In this document: in pieces, positions 28,622 through 37,916 of the stretch
How the letters are laid out: each line of letters begins with the position of its first letter
How positions within the stretch are numbered: the first letter of the stretch is position 1
Source: Bacteroidota bacterium
GTDB taxonomy: Bacteria; Bacteroidota; Bacteroidia; UKL13-3
Direction: 5' to 3'
Assembly (NCBI GenBank): GCA_025359805.1
Contig: JANYDU010000024.1
Span: 1 to 64,000, forward strand
Length of the DNA stretch: 64,000 nt
Notes under the pieces: generated by a model
The model's database searches: none
What the model was told of the DNA's origin: nothing
The model's input: the letters and a program-made list of their open reading frames with translations, nothing else
Program-made: the position numbers and the translations under genes

Positions 28622-29194
28622 ATGAGCAGCAAAAATAAAGTAATCATTTTTTGTGCGCCTTCAGGAAGTGGAAAAACCACCATTGTAAAACATTTGTTAT
28701 CTATCGACCAGCGGTTGGCTTTTTCCGTAAGTGCATGCACACGTGTGCAAAGAGAAAATGAAGTGCATGGAAAAGATTATTATTTTCTATCGATTTCTGA
28801 TTTCAAACACAAAATTTTACAGGGAGAATTTTTGGAATATGAAGAAGTGTATGGTGGAAATTTTTATGGCACACTTAAATCGGAAGTGGAAAAAATTTGG
28901 GCAGAAAATAAAGTAGTAATTTTTGATGTGGATGTGGAAGGTGGATTGAATATTAAAAAATATTTTGGAGAAAAAGCATTAGCCGTTTTTGTAAAACCTC
29001 CAAGCGTGCAATCATTAGAAATGAGGTTACGAGATCGTTCAACTGAAACAGAGGAAACCTTGAAAATGCGTATTGAAAAAGCTGTTCACGAATTAGAATA
29101 TGAAAATAAATTTGAAAAAGTGATTGTGAATGATGCATTAAAAACGGCCTTGCAAGAAGCAGAGAATTTGGTAAACAGTTTTTTAAAACAATAA
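28622..29194 (+). CDS. gmk: Guanylate kinase
   Basis: This enzyme phosphorylates GMP to GDP in the cytoplasm. The P-loop APSGSGKTT is at residues 12-20, SACTRVQRENEVHGKDYYFL holds the GMP-binding Arg and Tyr, and FDVDVEGGLNIKKYF and FVKPPS follow. The lid is LEMRLRDRSTETEETLKMRI. At 190 residues it is full length. It follows yicC by 6 bp and precedes nadD by 8 bp. Together with prs and guaB elsewhere in this window it serves nucleotide synthesis. Confidence 0.96.
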   Translation: MSSKNKVIIFCAPSGSGKTTIVKHLLSIDQRLAFSVSACTRVQRENEVHGKDYYFLSISDFKHKILQGEFLEYEEVYGGNFYGTLKSEVEKIWAENKVVIFDVDVEGGLNIKKYFGEKALAVFVKPPSVQSLEMRLRDRSTETEETLKMRIEKAVHELEYENKFEKVIVNDALKTALQEAENLVNSFLKQ

Positions 29195-29202
29195 GTTACT
29201 GA

Positions 29203-29784
29203 ATGAATATCGGTTTATTTTTTGGCTCCTTCAATCCTGTTCATACCGGGCATTTATTAATAGCAGATTATTTTATTGAGTTTACCGAATTGGATAAAAT
29301 TTGGTTTGTGGTTTCACCTCAAAATCCATTTAAAATAAATGATAAGCTGTTAGATGAAAATGCGAGAATTGAATTGTTAAAATTAGCCATAAAAAATAAT
29401 TCTCATTTTGAAGTTACAGATGTAGAGTTTAATCTTAATAAACCTTCATATACAGTAAACACACTTGCACATTTAAGAAAACAATTACCAGAACATACAT
29501 TTTTCCCAATTATTGGTGGAGACAATTTGCAGTCTTTTCATCTCTGGAAAAACTATGAAGACATTTTAATGCATCACGAAATTTTTGTTTACCGAAGAGC
29601 AGGATATTATAGCAATCCGCTTTTTACCAATCAATCCAAAATTAAAGTTTTTGATGTGCCGTTGTTAAATATTTCTTCAACCTATATCAGAGAAATGCTG
29701 CAAGCGGGTAAATCAATTAAATATTTAGTACCTGAAGCGGTTGAAGAGTTTATTAAGAGAAACAATCTTTATGCTGGTAGTTGA
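29203..29784 (+). CDS. nadD: Nicotinate-nucleotide adenylyltransferase
   Basis: This enzyme adenylates nicotinate mononucleotide to deamido-NAD in NAD synthesis. The nucleotidyltransferase motif GSFNPVHTGH is at residues 8-17, and the C-terminal ISSTYIREML provides the ATP-binding SxTxxR block. FPIIGGDNLQSFHLWKNYEDIL is the conserved middle region. The length of 193 residues is normal. It is the last gene of the yicC-gmk-nadD run and converges with the transglycosylase gene, with six bases between stops. Confidence 0.95.
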   Translation: MNIGLFFGSFNPVHTGHLLIADYFIEFTELDKIWFVVSPQNPFKINDKLLDENARIELLKLAIKNNSHFEVTDVEFNLNKPSYTVNTLAHLRKQLPEHTFFPIIGGDNLQSFHLWKNYEDILMHHEIFVYRRAGYYSNPLFTNQSKIKVFDVPLLNISSTYIREMLQAGKSIKYLVPEAVEEFIKRNNLYAGS

Positions 29785-29790
29785 ATAAAA

Positions 29791-30942
29791 TTACTCTTCA
29801 ATTTTATTTTTGATTTTAATAACGCTACCCAATTTAGGTTCGTCTGTAAAATTATTCCACTTACGAATATCAGCTACACTCACATTATATTTTTTTGCAA
29901 TGGAAGAAAGTGTTTCGCCTTTTTCTATTTTATGCTCCAGCACACTTATTGCATCTTCTTCCACCATTTTAAAATGCGTGTTTAATAAATCGATGGTATC
30001 GTTACTTATTTTTTCAATCAGTTCGGTTTGTGTTACTTTATCTTTTGGCAGGCATATAAAATATGTTTTACCCTCTTTAACGGTGAGCGTTGATTTACGC
30101 AACCAGGGATTTAGTAATTTCAATAGTTTATAATTGGCTCCATTATCTAAAGCAAATTTTGCGAGGTCGGGGATGGTTTTAGTTACCTTCACTTTTATGG
30201 TGGGGATATCATCATACAATTGTTTTCGGCTAAAATTAAATCCGTATTTTGTGGGATGTTCGAGTACTTCTTTAAGTGCAAGTGTGCGCAATACATAGCG
30301 TGATGTTTCTGTATTCAAGTACAAATCATAATAATTATTTACACCTTGTGCTTGCAATTGTCTTTTTACTCCATCAATTCCCATATTGTATGATGCAGCT
30401 ACCAGTGCCCAATTATTAAATTCGCTATATGCTTCTTTAAAATATTTACACGCAGCTTCGGTTGATTTTTCAAAGTGGTAGCGTTCATCTACTTCATCGG
30501 TAATTTCTAATCCATAAGCTTTTCCAGTTTTATCCAAGAGTTGCCAAAAGCCTGTTGCTCCTGCTGGCGATACCACATTTTGCAGACCACTTTCGGCCAA
30601 TGCCAAATATTTAAAATCGGCAGGAATTCCATTGCTTTCTAAAATAGATTTTATGGTTGGAAAATATCTGTTTGCACGTTTTAAAATTAATAACGTTTGT
30701 GATTGCCAATACACATTAGTGAGTAATTCTCTGTCGTATCTTTCCTTTACATCAAAATCATTTAACGGAACTTTTTCTCCAGCAAATGTTAAATTATCAG
30801 GAATAGAAAGTGCGTATATTTTATAATACGTTTCAAAATCTTGTTGTTGCTTATCGTCTTCCGTGAGTGTTCCATAAATAAAAAAACCACTTATTACAGT
30901 AAGCAATAGAATTAATGAATAAAATTTTTGTTTGGCATTCAT
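29791..30942 (-). CDS. Membrane-anchored lytic transglycosylase with LysM domain (MltD-like)
   Basis: This is a murein-cleaving enzyme acting in the periplasm. I use the ATG that gives MNAKQKFYSLILLLTVISGFFIYG, a signal-anchor segment, rather than a TTG four codons upstream inside the -7 box. The SLT domain has YLALAESGLQNVVSPAGATG (catalytic Glu in AES), FWQLLDKTGKAYGLEI and WALVAASYNMGIDGV. A C-terminal LysM module binds glycan (HKIEKGETLSSIAKKYNVSV). The length is 383 residues. It is monocistronic as far as can be seen, with TATCTTTG 10 bp before the ATG. Confidence 0.9.
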   Translation of the reverse strand: MNAKQKFYSLILLLTVISGFFIYGTLTEDDKQQQDFETYYKIYALSIPDNLTFAGEKVPLNDFDVKERYDRELLTNVYWQSQTLLILKRANRYFPTIKSILESNGIPADFKYLALAESGLQNVVSPAGATGFWQLLDKTGKAYGLEITDEVDERYHFEKSTEAACKYFKEAYSEFNNWALVAASYNMGIDGVKRQLQAQGVNNYYDLYLNTETSRYVLRTLALKEVLEHPTKYGFNFSRKQLYDDIPTIKVKVTKTIPDLAKFALDNGANYKLLKLLNPWLRKSTLTVKEGKTYFICLPKDKVTQTELIEKISNDTIDLLNTHFKMVEEDAISVLEHKIEKGETLSSIAKKYNVSVADIRKWNNFTDEPKLGSVIKIKNKIEE

Positions 30943-30951
30943 ATTAGCGCG

Positions 30952-30959
30952 CAAAGATA
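30952..30959 (-). promoter_or_regulatory. -7 element of the lytic transglycosylase gene
   Basis: On the minus strand the sequence reads TATCTTTG, a perfect TAnnTTTG. It ends 9 bp before the ATG, so the mRNA leader would be very short or nearly absent. No matching TTG is seen at the usual spacing. Confidence 0.6.
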
Positions 30960-31000
30960 ATCCATTTTAGTTAACACTAATTTTACGGATACTAACAGCT

Positions 31001-31132
31001 ATGAAATTAATTGCGTCAGATCCTTCAAAAGAAAATGAATTGGTTACTAAGCATAAAGATTGGAATCAGATATCCATATTGATATTACTGGGAGCTACTA
31101 TTAATAGGGTTAAAATAAATACGTTCACTTGA
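31001..31132 (+). CDS. Possible small or remnant ORF, 43 residues
   Basis: An ATG opens MKLIASDPSKENELVTKHKD, followed by a short hydrophobic stretch (ISILILLGATIN) and a TGA. It fills most of the 201-bp gap between the transglycosylase and urocanase genes. No start signal or homologue is recognised. It may be the stub of a lost gene or chance. Confidence 0.2.
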   Translation: MKLIASDPSKENELVTKHKDWNQISILILLGATINRVKINTFT

Positions 31133-31161
31133 ACGAAATTTCTTTAAGCTTTCGCTATCTT

Positions 31162-32820
31162 TTACTTCAACCTCTCCCTCAAATCCAATCGGTGTTTTCT
31201 CGCTGTATCAATCGCAATATCATAACCAGCATCCGCATGTCGTATTACGCCCATTGCAGGGTCATTATGCAAAACTCTTTTTAATCTTTTTGCTGCATCA
31301 TCAGTTCCATCAGCAACAATTACCATTCCTGCATGAATAGAATACCCCATTCCAACACCACCACCCTGATGAACAGAAACCCAACTCGCTCCACCTGCTG
31401 TATTAATTAATGCGTTTAAAATTGGCCAATCGGCAACGGCATCACTTCCATCTTTCATAGCTTCTGTTTCTCTGTTTGGTGATGCTACACTTCCGGTATC
31501 TAAATGATCTCTTCCAATCACAATTGGGGCTTTCACTTTTCCTGTTCTCACCAATTCATTAAATGCTAATGCAGCTTTTTGTCTATCACCTTGCCCTATC
31601 CAACAAATGCGTGCAGGTAATCCTTGAAATGCAATGCGTTCTTGTGCCATATCTAACCAGCGATGCAATGATTTATTTTCAGGAAACAACTCTTTCATAA
31701 CTTGATCGGTAACATGAATATCATTTGGATCACCACTTAGTGCTACCCAACGGAAAGGACCTTTTCCTTCGCAAAAAAGCGGACGGATATATGCAGGTAC
31801 AAATCCAGGAAAATCAAAAGCATTTTCTATTCCACGTTGATCTTTTGCTTGTCCACGCAAGTTGTTTCCATAATCAAAAGTAATGGCTCCCATTTTTTGC
31901 AATTCTAACATTAACTTCACATGATGCGCCATAGTGTCTAATGATTTTGAAACATATTTTTCGGGCTCAGTTTTACGCATTCTATCAGCAACTTCTTCGG
32001 CAATATGTTCAGGATAATATCCATTTAAAGGGTCATGTGCTGATGTTTGGTCTGTTAATAAATCAGGAACAATATTGCGTTCAATTAATCTTTCCAATAA
32101 ATCTATTGCATTACAAACAACTCCTATTGATAATCTTTTTCCTTGCGCTTTAGCTTGCAATGCCATATCAATGGCTTGGTCAATATCTCGGCTCATCACA
32201 TCCAAGTAACGGGTTTCAATTCGTTTTTTAATTCTCCATTCAACAACCTCAGCAGCCAAACACACGCCATCACACATGGTAACAGCAAGAGGTTGTGCGC
32301 CACCCATTCCTCCTAGTCCGGCAGTTACAGTTAATGTACCTTTTAATGAACCACCAAAATGCTGACGAGCAGCTTCGGCAAAAGTTTCATACGTACCTTG
32401 AACAATTCCTTGCGAACCAATATATATCCAACTTCCGGCAGTCATCTGTCCGTACATCATCAACCCTTTTTTATCCAACTCATGAAACGTTTCCCAGTTA
32501 GCCCATTTAGGAACAAGCATACTGTTTGAAATAATTACTCTTGGTGCATCTTTATGTGTAGGTAAAATTCCAACAGGTTTCCCTGATTGAATTAATAATG
32601 TTTCATCCTCTTCCAAATCCTGAAGTGCTTTAACAATTAAATCAAAACACTCCCAATTACGAGCAGCTTTTCCAATGCCACCATATACGATAAGGTCTTC
32701 GGGTTTTTCGGCAACCTCAGGATCTAAGTTGTTGTATAACATTCTAAGTGCTGCTTCTTGCACCCATCCTTTGCAGCTTAAAGTATTTCCGTGCGCTGCA
32801 TGTAATTCTTTTCTTTGCAT
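31162..32820 (-). CDS. hutU: Urocanate hydratase
   Basis: Urocanase converts urocanate to imidazolonepropionate in histidine breakdown, using tightly bound NAD+. I start at [19 protein letters not shown] rather than 12 codons upstream. The NAD-binding glycine block [14 protein letters not shown] is visible, as are [27 protein letters not shown] and the active-site region [20 protein letters not shown]. The length of 552 residues is normal. It stands alone: no hutH, hutI or hutG in this window. Its promoter region overlaps that of the divergent small His-rich ORF. Confidence 0.95.
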   Translation of the reverse strand: MQRKELHAAHGNTLSCKGWVQEAALRMLYNNLDPEVAEKPEDLIVYGGIGKAARNWECFDLIVKALQDLEEDETLLIQSGKPVGILPTHKDAPRVIISNSMLVPKWANWETFHELDKKGLMMYGQMTAGSWIYIGSQGIVQGTYETFAEAARQHFGGSLKGTLTVTAGLGGMGGAQPLAVTMCDGVCLAAEVVEWRIKKRIETRYLDVMSRDIDQAIDMALQAKAQGKRLSIGVVCNAIDLLERLIERNIVPDLLTDQTSAHDPLNGYYPEHIAEEVADRMRKTEPEKYVSKSLDTMAHHVKLMLELQKMGAITFDYGNNLRGQAKDQRGIENAFDFPGFVPAYIRPLFCEGKGPFRWVALSGDPNDIHVTDQVMKELFPENKSLHRWLDMAQERIAFQGLPARICWIGQGDRQKAALAFNELVRTGKVKAPIVIGRDHLDTGSVASPNRETEAMKDGSDAVADWPILNALINTAGGASWVSVHQGGGVGMGYSIHAGMVIVADGTDDAAKRLKRVLHNDPAMGVIRHADAGYDIAIDTARKHRLDLRERLK

Positions 32821-32861
32821 ATATTTGTTTCCTAATTTTTTAAAGATAAAACGCAAAAATA
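32820..32861. promoter_or_regulatory. Overlapping divergent -7 elements between hutU and the His/Cys-rich ORF
   Basis: TATATTTG at 32820-32827 on the + strand and TATTTTTG (32861-32854) on the minus strand are both perfect TAnnTTTG boxes. The + box touches the hutU ATG, and the minus box lies inside the frame of the rightward ORF. A weaker minus TATCTTTA lies at 32848-32841. The two transcription units would therefore compete for the same 40 bp. Confidence 0.5.
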
Positions 32862-33241
32862 ACCATATTGCTTTATTCTTAACGGTAATATTTTTTATTA
32901 CGTTTTTACCGTTTAATGCACTTCATCATCATGCCGAAGATGAGCATAGAATGGCTTTGGCATCACATCAAAAAAATCATTCGTGCGAGTTGGATGAACA
33001 TATTTGCCAAGGCGAATTTACAGATCATTGTCAGCACGCTTCCCACATTAGCACCACAATAGTAAAATGTTTTTTCTGCCAATTTCATTTCGAAAAAAAT
33101 TATGAAGAAACAGGAATGCAATCAACCATCATTTATTCTGTTGATACAAAAAGTCATTTTGAATACATCACACATGCAGCTATTACCGCTGCCAAATTAA
33201 TTAGTAATAAAGGGCCACCAGTAAAAGAGTTATTGAGTTAA
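32825..33241 (+). CDS. Small exported His/Cys-rich protein upstream of a TonB receptor
   Basis: The frame encodes a hydrophobic export segment ([19 protein letters not shown]) followed by a metal-ligand-rich stretch: LHHHAEDEH, then [21 protein letters not shown] and [11 protein letters not shown]. Cysteine pairs and many histidines suggest metal binding outside the membrane. The start is uncertain. The only conventional start ahead of the signal segment is the TTG at 32825, but it falls within a TATATTTG promoter box. ATT or ATA starts near 32846-32867 would fit transcription from that box. The protein is at most 138 residues. It precedes the TonB receptor by 98 bp, so a shared metal role is inferred. 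I do not recognise a named family. Confidence 0.6.
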   Translation: MFPNFLKIKRKNNHIALFLTVIFFITFLPFNALHHHAEDEHRMALASHQKNHSCELDEHICQGEFTDHCQHASHISTTIVKCFFCQFHFEKNYEETGMQSTIIYSVDTKSHFEYITHAAITAAKLISNKGPPVKELLS

Positions 33242-33339
33242 TAAGTTGAAGGGTTAGTTCATCAATCTAAATTAAAGTAAGATTTAATTGTGCTTTCCAT
33301 TCACATTTCATTTTTTAGTTAACAGATAATTTTTTTAGC

Positions 33340-35775
33340 ATGAATTTTAATTTAGCAAAACATATTCTGTTTGCGCTATGTTGTTTATCAATTGTCATTT
33401 CAGCGCATTCACAAAATTCTTTATCAGGTAAAATCATTGATCAAAAAACTCAACAGCCTTTAATTGGCGCAACTGTATTTTTACATGATTTAAAAACAGG
33501 AGCTATTACAGATGTGAATGGAAATTACATTATAACACGTTTGCCAAAAGGTAAATTTTTATTGGAAGTAAAATATACATCATACATATCAAAAGCAATT
33601 ATTATAGAAGTGAATGGCGCCACTATTCAGCATCTTTCGCTTGAAGAAAATGTTGCCGAATTACACGAAGTAGTAGTTACAGGTGCATCACAAGCAACGG
33701 ATATTAGAAGAAGCCCGATTTCAATTATTACGTTGGATAGAAAACAAATAGATCAAAATATAAGTACCAATATTATTGATGCCATTTCAAAATTACCAGG
33801 AGTAAATGCGGTAACAACTGGTCCCAATATTTCAAAACCATTTATCAGGGGTTTGGGGTACAATCGTATTTTAACTTTGTATAATGGAGTGAGGCAAGAA
33901 GGACAACAATGGGGCGATGAACATGGAATAGAGGTGGACGAATATTCCATTGATAAAATTGAAGTAATAAAAGGTCCGGCAAGTTTAATTTATGGCTCTG
34001 ATGCATTAGCAGGTGTTGTAAATTTATTAACACCAAATCCAGTTCCCACTGGAACAATAAAGGGAAATATTTTATCCAATTATCAATCTAATAATGGTCT
34101 TGTTGGATTATCAGTTGAGTTAGCTGGAAATAAAAATGGCTTTGTTTGGGGCGCAAGAATTTCTCAGAAACAAGCATCCAATTATCAAAATAAAAATGAT
34201 GGAAAAGTTTTTGGAACTTCATTTAACGAAACAGATTTTAGTGGTTATGTTGGCGTAAACCGAGCTTGGGGATATTCGCATTTGAATTTCTCTGTGTATG
34301 ATAATTTGCAAGGCGTACCCGATGGAAGTAGAGATTCTGTTACACAAAAATTTACCAAACAAATTACTGAAGAAGATACGATAAGACAAATTGTTTCTGA
34401 TAAAGAATTGAATGCGTATTCTATTCCAAATTTGCATCAGCATATCCAACATTATAGAATTATTTTATCTAATAATTTTTTTATTGGCAAGAGAAAACTT
34501 GCAGTAAACTTAGGTTATCAGCAAAGCGTAAGAAGAGAATTCAATCATCCACAGCATATTGATATTGCTGGTCTTTATCTCGATTTAAAAACAATTACGT
34601 ATGATATAAAATATTATTTGCGTGAGCTAAAAGGATGGCAAACTACAATTGGTATTAATGGAATGTATCAAACAAATAATAATAAAGGAACGGAATTTAT
34701 TATTCCAAATTATGCACAGTTTGATATAGGGCCGTTCGTATTTGTAAAAAAATCTTTTAACAAAATAGATGTAAGTGCAGGAGCAAGGTATGATATAAGA
34801 TATTTTAATAATGATGAAATGTTTACCAAAACAAATTCGCAAACAGGATTTGATATGATAACAACAGATACAACTGGTGCGAACCGACCGTTTACCTCGT
34901 TTAATCATACTTTTTCGGGTGTATCGGGAAGTGTGGGAGCTACATATAGTTTTAATGAAAATTTTATTGTGAAGGCAAATATTGCACGGGGGTTTAGAGT
35001 ACCAAATATTGCCGAAATTTCTGCCAATGGGGTTCATCCTGGAACTAATATTTATCAAATTGGAAACACTACTTTTTTGCCTGAATTTAGTTTGCAGGAA
35101 GATGTTGGGATTTTATTTTCTTCTAAACATATTTCGGGTGGAGTGGAATTATTTAATAACGATATCAGTAATTATATTTTCAATCAAAAATTATCAAATG
35201 CTCAAGGACAAGATTCCACAATTGTGCAAGGGAATCAAACATTTCAATTTAAACAATCAAACGCAAATTTAATTGGAGGTGAAGCCAATTTAGATATTCA
35301 TCCTCATCCTTTAGATTGGTTACATGTTGAGAATTCAGTTTCTATTGTTTATGCGATGAATAAAGGCGCAATAACTGATAGTGCAAAGTATCTCCCTTTT
35401 ATTCCGCCTATTCATACACGCTCGGAATTGCGTGCTAATGTGAAAAAGAAGTTCAAATATTTTTCAACCCTATTTGCCAAAATAGAAATGGAATATTATG
35501 CCGCACAAAACCGTGCATACTTAGCATACAATACCGAAACCACAACACCAAGTTATACTCTTTTTAATGCAGGATTTGGAACAGATATTACCAATAAAAC
35601 AGGAAAAGTTTTATGTAAGTTAAACATACTTTGCAATAATATTTTTGATGTAGCTTATTACTCAAACATGAGCAGGTTAAAGTATTTTGACCCCAACCAA
35701 ACTGGAAGAGGAATTTATAATATGGGAAGAAATTTTTCGGTGAAATTGATTATTCCGTTAAGTTTTAAATCATAA
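33340..35775 (+). CDS. TonB-dependent outer membrane receptor (possible metal receptor)
   Basis: A signal peptide (to about residue 25) is followed by a carboxypeptidase-like regulatory domain (LSGKIIDQKTQQPLIGATVF, about 28-110). The plug domain (VVVTGASQATDIRRSPISI to IEVIKGPASLIYGSDALAG) and a 22-strand-type beta-barrel ending in FSVKLIIPLSFKS come next. The plug holds GVRQEGQQWGDEHGIEVDEY, a segment I associate with a subset of receptors thought to handle metals. The barrel has several His-rich loops (FNHPQHID, DIHPHPLDW). The length of 811 residues is normal. The upstream His/Cys-rich exported protein strengthens a metal assignment, which remains inference. Confidence 0.88.
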   Translation: MNFNLAKHILFALCCLSIVISAHSQNSLSGKIIDQKTQQPLIGATVFLHDLKTGAITDVNGNYIITRLPKGKFLLEVKYTSYISKAIIIEVNGATIQHLSLEENVAELHEVVVTGASQATDIRRSPISIITLDRKQIDQNISTNIIDAISKLPGVNAVTTGPNISKPFIRGLGYNRILTLYNGVRQEGQQWGDEHGIEVDEYSIDKIEVIKGPASLIYGSDALAGVVNLLTPNPVPTGTIKGNILSNYQSNNGLVGLSVELAGNKNGFVWGARISQKQASNYQNKNDGKVFGTSFNETDFSGYVGVNRAWGYSHLNFSVYDNLQGVPDGSRDSVTQKFTKQITEEDTIRQIVSDKELNAYSIPNLHQHIQHYRIILSNNFFIGKRKLAVNLGYQQSVRREFNHPQHIDIAGLYLDLKTITYDIKYYLRELKGWQTTIGINGMYQTNNNKGTEFIIPNYAQFDIGPFVFVKKSFNKIDVSAGARYDIRYFNNDEMFTKTNSQTGFDMITTDTTGANRPFTSFNHTFSGVSGSVGATYSFNENFIVKANIARGFRVPNIAEISANGVHPGTNIYQIGNTTFLPEFSLQEDVGILFSSKHISGGVELFNNDISNYIFNQKLSNAQGQDSTIVQGNQTFQFKQSNANLIGGEANLDIHPHPLDWLHVENSVSIVYAMNKGAITDSAKYLPFIPPIHTRSELRANVKKKFKYFSTLFAKIEMEYYAAQNRAYLAYNTETTTPSYTLFNAGFGTDITNKTGKVLCKLNILCNNIFDVAYYSNMSRLKYFDPNQTGRGIYNMGRNFSVKLIIPLSFKS

Positions 35776-35903
35776 ATACAATTCCCTTTCAACTAAAAAG
35801 TATTTTACTTTTACTTGTTGCCATTTTTATAAATATCATCAATGGTTTTATAGTTGTTATTGGATGATATTACTTTCCTTGAATAGTTTTGGTATTCGAC
35901 TAA

Positions 35904-37655
35904 TTATTTTTTCATTACAGCAATACTTAACTCCTTTAATTGCTTATCATCAATAGAACTTGGAGCATCAATCATTACATCTCGTCCACTATTATTTTTA
36001 GGGAAAGCAATAAAATCTCTTATCGAATCTGCTCCACCAAACAATGAACATAACCTATCAAAACCGAATGCAATACCAGCATGTGGAGGTGCACCATATT
36101 CAAAAGCGTTCATCAAAAAACCAAATTGTGCTTGCGCTTCTTCTTTTGTAAAACCTAAAATTTCGAACATTTTAGCTTGAAGATTTTTATTAAAAATACG
36201 CACCGATCCGCCACCAACTTCTACACCATTAATAACCATATCATAAGCGTTGGCTCTCACTTCACCCAATTTATTTTCATCTAATAACTTTATATCTTCA
36301 GGTTTTGGCGAAGTGAAAGGATGATGCATGGCAAAGTATCTATTCTCTTCTTCGTTGAATTCCAATAAAGGAAAATCAACAACCCATAAACACGAAAATT
36401 TATTTACATCACGCAATCCTAAACGTGTTCCCATTTCGAGGCGTAATTCGTTTAAAGCTTTGCGCGTTTTATCGGCTTGTCCGGCAAGGATTAAAATTAA
36501 ATCTCCGGGTTTTGCATCAAATTTTTGTGCCCACATTTTTAATGCATCAGCATCATAAAATTTATCTACTGATGATTTAATTGTTCCATCTGCATTCACT
36601 CTTGCATACACTAATCCTGTTGCACCAACTTGAGGACGTTTTACAAACTCTGTTAATTCGTCCAATTGCTTTCTAGTGTATTCGCTGCACCCTTTTGCAT
36701 TGACACCAACTACTAATTCAGCATTATCAAATACTGGAAATCCTTTGCCTTTTGCTAAATCATTTAATTCCACAAATTTCATTTCAAAGCGTGTATCAGG
36801 TTTATCGCAACCATAAAATTTCATCGCATCAGTATAAGTCATTCGAGGTAAATTTTCAATATCAATTCCCTTTACTTGTTTGAAAAGATGTTTTACCAAA
36901 CCTTCAAACATATTCAGAATGTCCTCTTGTTCTACAAAACTCATTTCGCAATCTATTTGTGTAAATTCAGGTTGACGATCAGCTCTTAAATCTTCATCTC
37001 TAAAACATTTTACAATTTGATAATAGCGATCAAATCCACTTATCATTAATAATTGTTTAAATGTTTGAGGCGATTGTGGCAAGGCATAAAATTCACCGGC
37101 ATTCATTCGTGATGGAACTACAAAATCACGCGCACCTTCAGGAGTTGATTTAATTAAAACGGGGGTTTCTACTTCAATAAAATTCTGCTCGTCTAAAAAT
37201 TTTCGGGTTTGTTGTGATACTTGATGACGAAGTTCCAAATTGGCTCTAACAGTTGTTCTTCGCAAATCTAAATATCGATATTTCATTCTCAACTCATCAC
37301 CACCATCTGTATGTTCTTCAATAGTAAATGGAGGAGTAATGGCTTCATTTAAAATATCAAAATCAGTAACTTCAATTTCTATTTCACCTGTTGTGAGTAT
37401 TTTATTTTTACTGCTTCGTTCAATTACTTTTCCTGTAACTTTCAACACAAATTCGCGCCCACATTTTCTTGCTTTTTCGCAAAGTGCTGGATTTGTTTCT
37501 GTATTAAATGCAAGTTGTGTAATTCCATACCTATCTCGCAAATCAATAAAAGTCATCCCCCCTAAATCTCTACCTTTTTGTAACCACCCGCAAAGGGTAA
37601 CCGTTTTATTTACATCAGTAATTCTTAGTTCTCCGCAAGTATGTGTTCGTAGCAT
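35904..37655 (-). CDS. aspS: Aspartyl-tRNA synthetase
   Basis: A class II synthetase that charges tRNA-Asp. The N-terminal OB-fold anticodon-binding domain ([26 protein letters not shown]) is followed by the catalytic core. There, motif 1/flipping-loop region [10 protein letters not shown] and the motif 2 segment [22 protein letters not shown] are visible. A bacterial GAD insertion domain is in the middle, and motif 3 is [13 protein letters not shown]. The length of 583 residues is typical of bacterial AspRS. TATTTTCG (37697-37690) on the minus strand, 35 bp before the ATG, is a one-mismatch -7 box. Confidence 0.97.
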   Translation of the reverse strand: MLRTHTCGELRITDVNKTVTLCGWLQKGRDLGGMTFIDLRDRYGITQLAFNTETNPALCEKARKCGREFVLKVTGKVIERSSKNKILTTGEIEIEVTDFDILNEAITPPFTIEEHTDGGDELRMKYRYLDLRRTTVRANLELRHQVSQQTRKFLDEQNFIEVETPVLIKSTPEGARDFVVPSRMNAGEFYALPQSPQTFKQLLMISGFDRYYQIVKCFRDEDLRADRQPEFTQIDCEMSFVEQEDILNMFEGLVKHLFKQVKGIDIENLPRMTYTDAMKFYGCDKPDTRFEMKFVELNDLAKGKGFPVFDNAELVVGVNAKGCSEYTRKQLDELTEFVKRPQVGATGLVYARVNADGTIKSSVDKFYDADALKMWAQKFDAKPGDLILILAGQADKTRKALNELRLEMGTRLGLRDVNKFSCLWVVDFPLLEFNEEENRYFAMHHPFTSPKPEDIKLLDENKLGEVRANAYDMVINGVEVGGGSVRIFNKNLQAKMFEILGFTKEEAQAQFGFLMNAFEYGAPPHAGIAFGFDRLCSLFGGADSIRDFIAFPKNNSGRDVMIDAPSSIDDKQLKELSIAVMKK

Positions 37656-37811
37656 AATTAATTTATTTTAATTAATTTTTTTAAGTGTGCGAAAATACGA
37701 AAAACATTCACACCTGATTAATGATGTTGCATGAGGAAGATCTATGAATTTATTTTCAACAAATAAATAACCGGTTAGCCTATTTCTGTTTGTTATAAAA
37801 ATCCCAATTCA

Positions 37812-37890
37812 ATTGATTTAAATAGCTTATAAATCAACTTATACAAATATTTATAAACCATTGATTTATATTATTTTTTTGTTAGATTTA
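37812..37890 (+). promoter_or_regulatory. Promoter and operator-like repeats of the giant T9SS protein gene
   Basis: TTG at 37861-37863 and TAGATTTA at 37883-37890 are spaced 19 bp, a one-mismatch consensus promoter 26 bp before the ATG. Three copies of ATTGATTTA-like sequence surround it: direct at 37812-37820, inverted as ATAAATCAA at 37829-37837, and direct at 37860-37868, which contains the TTG. The last two form a 9-bp inverted repeat, TTGATTTAT against ATAAATCAA. This might be an operator. The rest of the aspS-to-giant-gene gap is plain AT-rich sequence. Confidence 0.55.
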
Positions 37891-37916
37891 CGGTTCATAA
37901 TCTTAAGTTCATATTC

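Noticed and set aside
34627..35058. 143-codon minus-strand frame rich in Cys and Ile
   Set aside because: It is antisense to the TonB receptor barrel; composition is a by-product of that codon use.
35776..35903. Possible small gene or remnant between the TonB receptor and aspS
   Set aside because: Only short protein-like scraps can be read, without start or order; I cannot support a feature.
37240..37671. 143-codon + strand frame
   Set aside because: It is antisense to aspS and shows no recognisable features.
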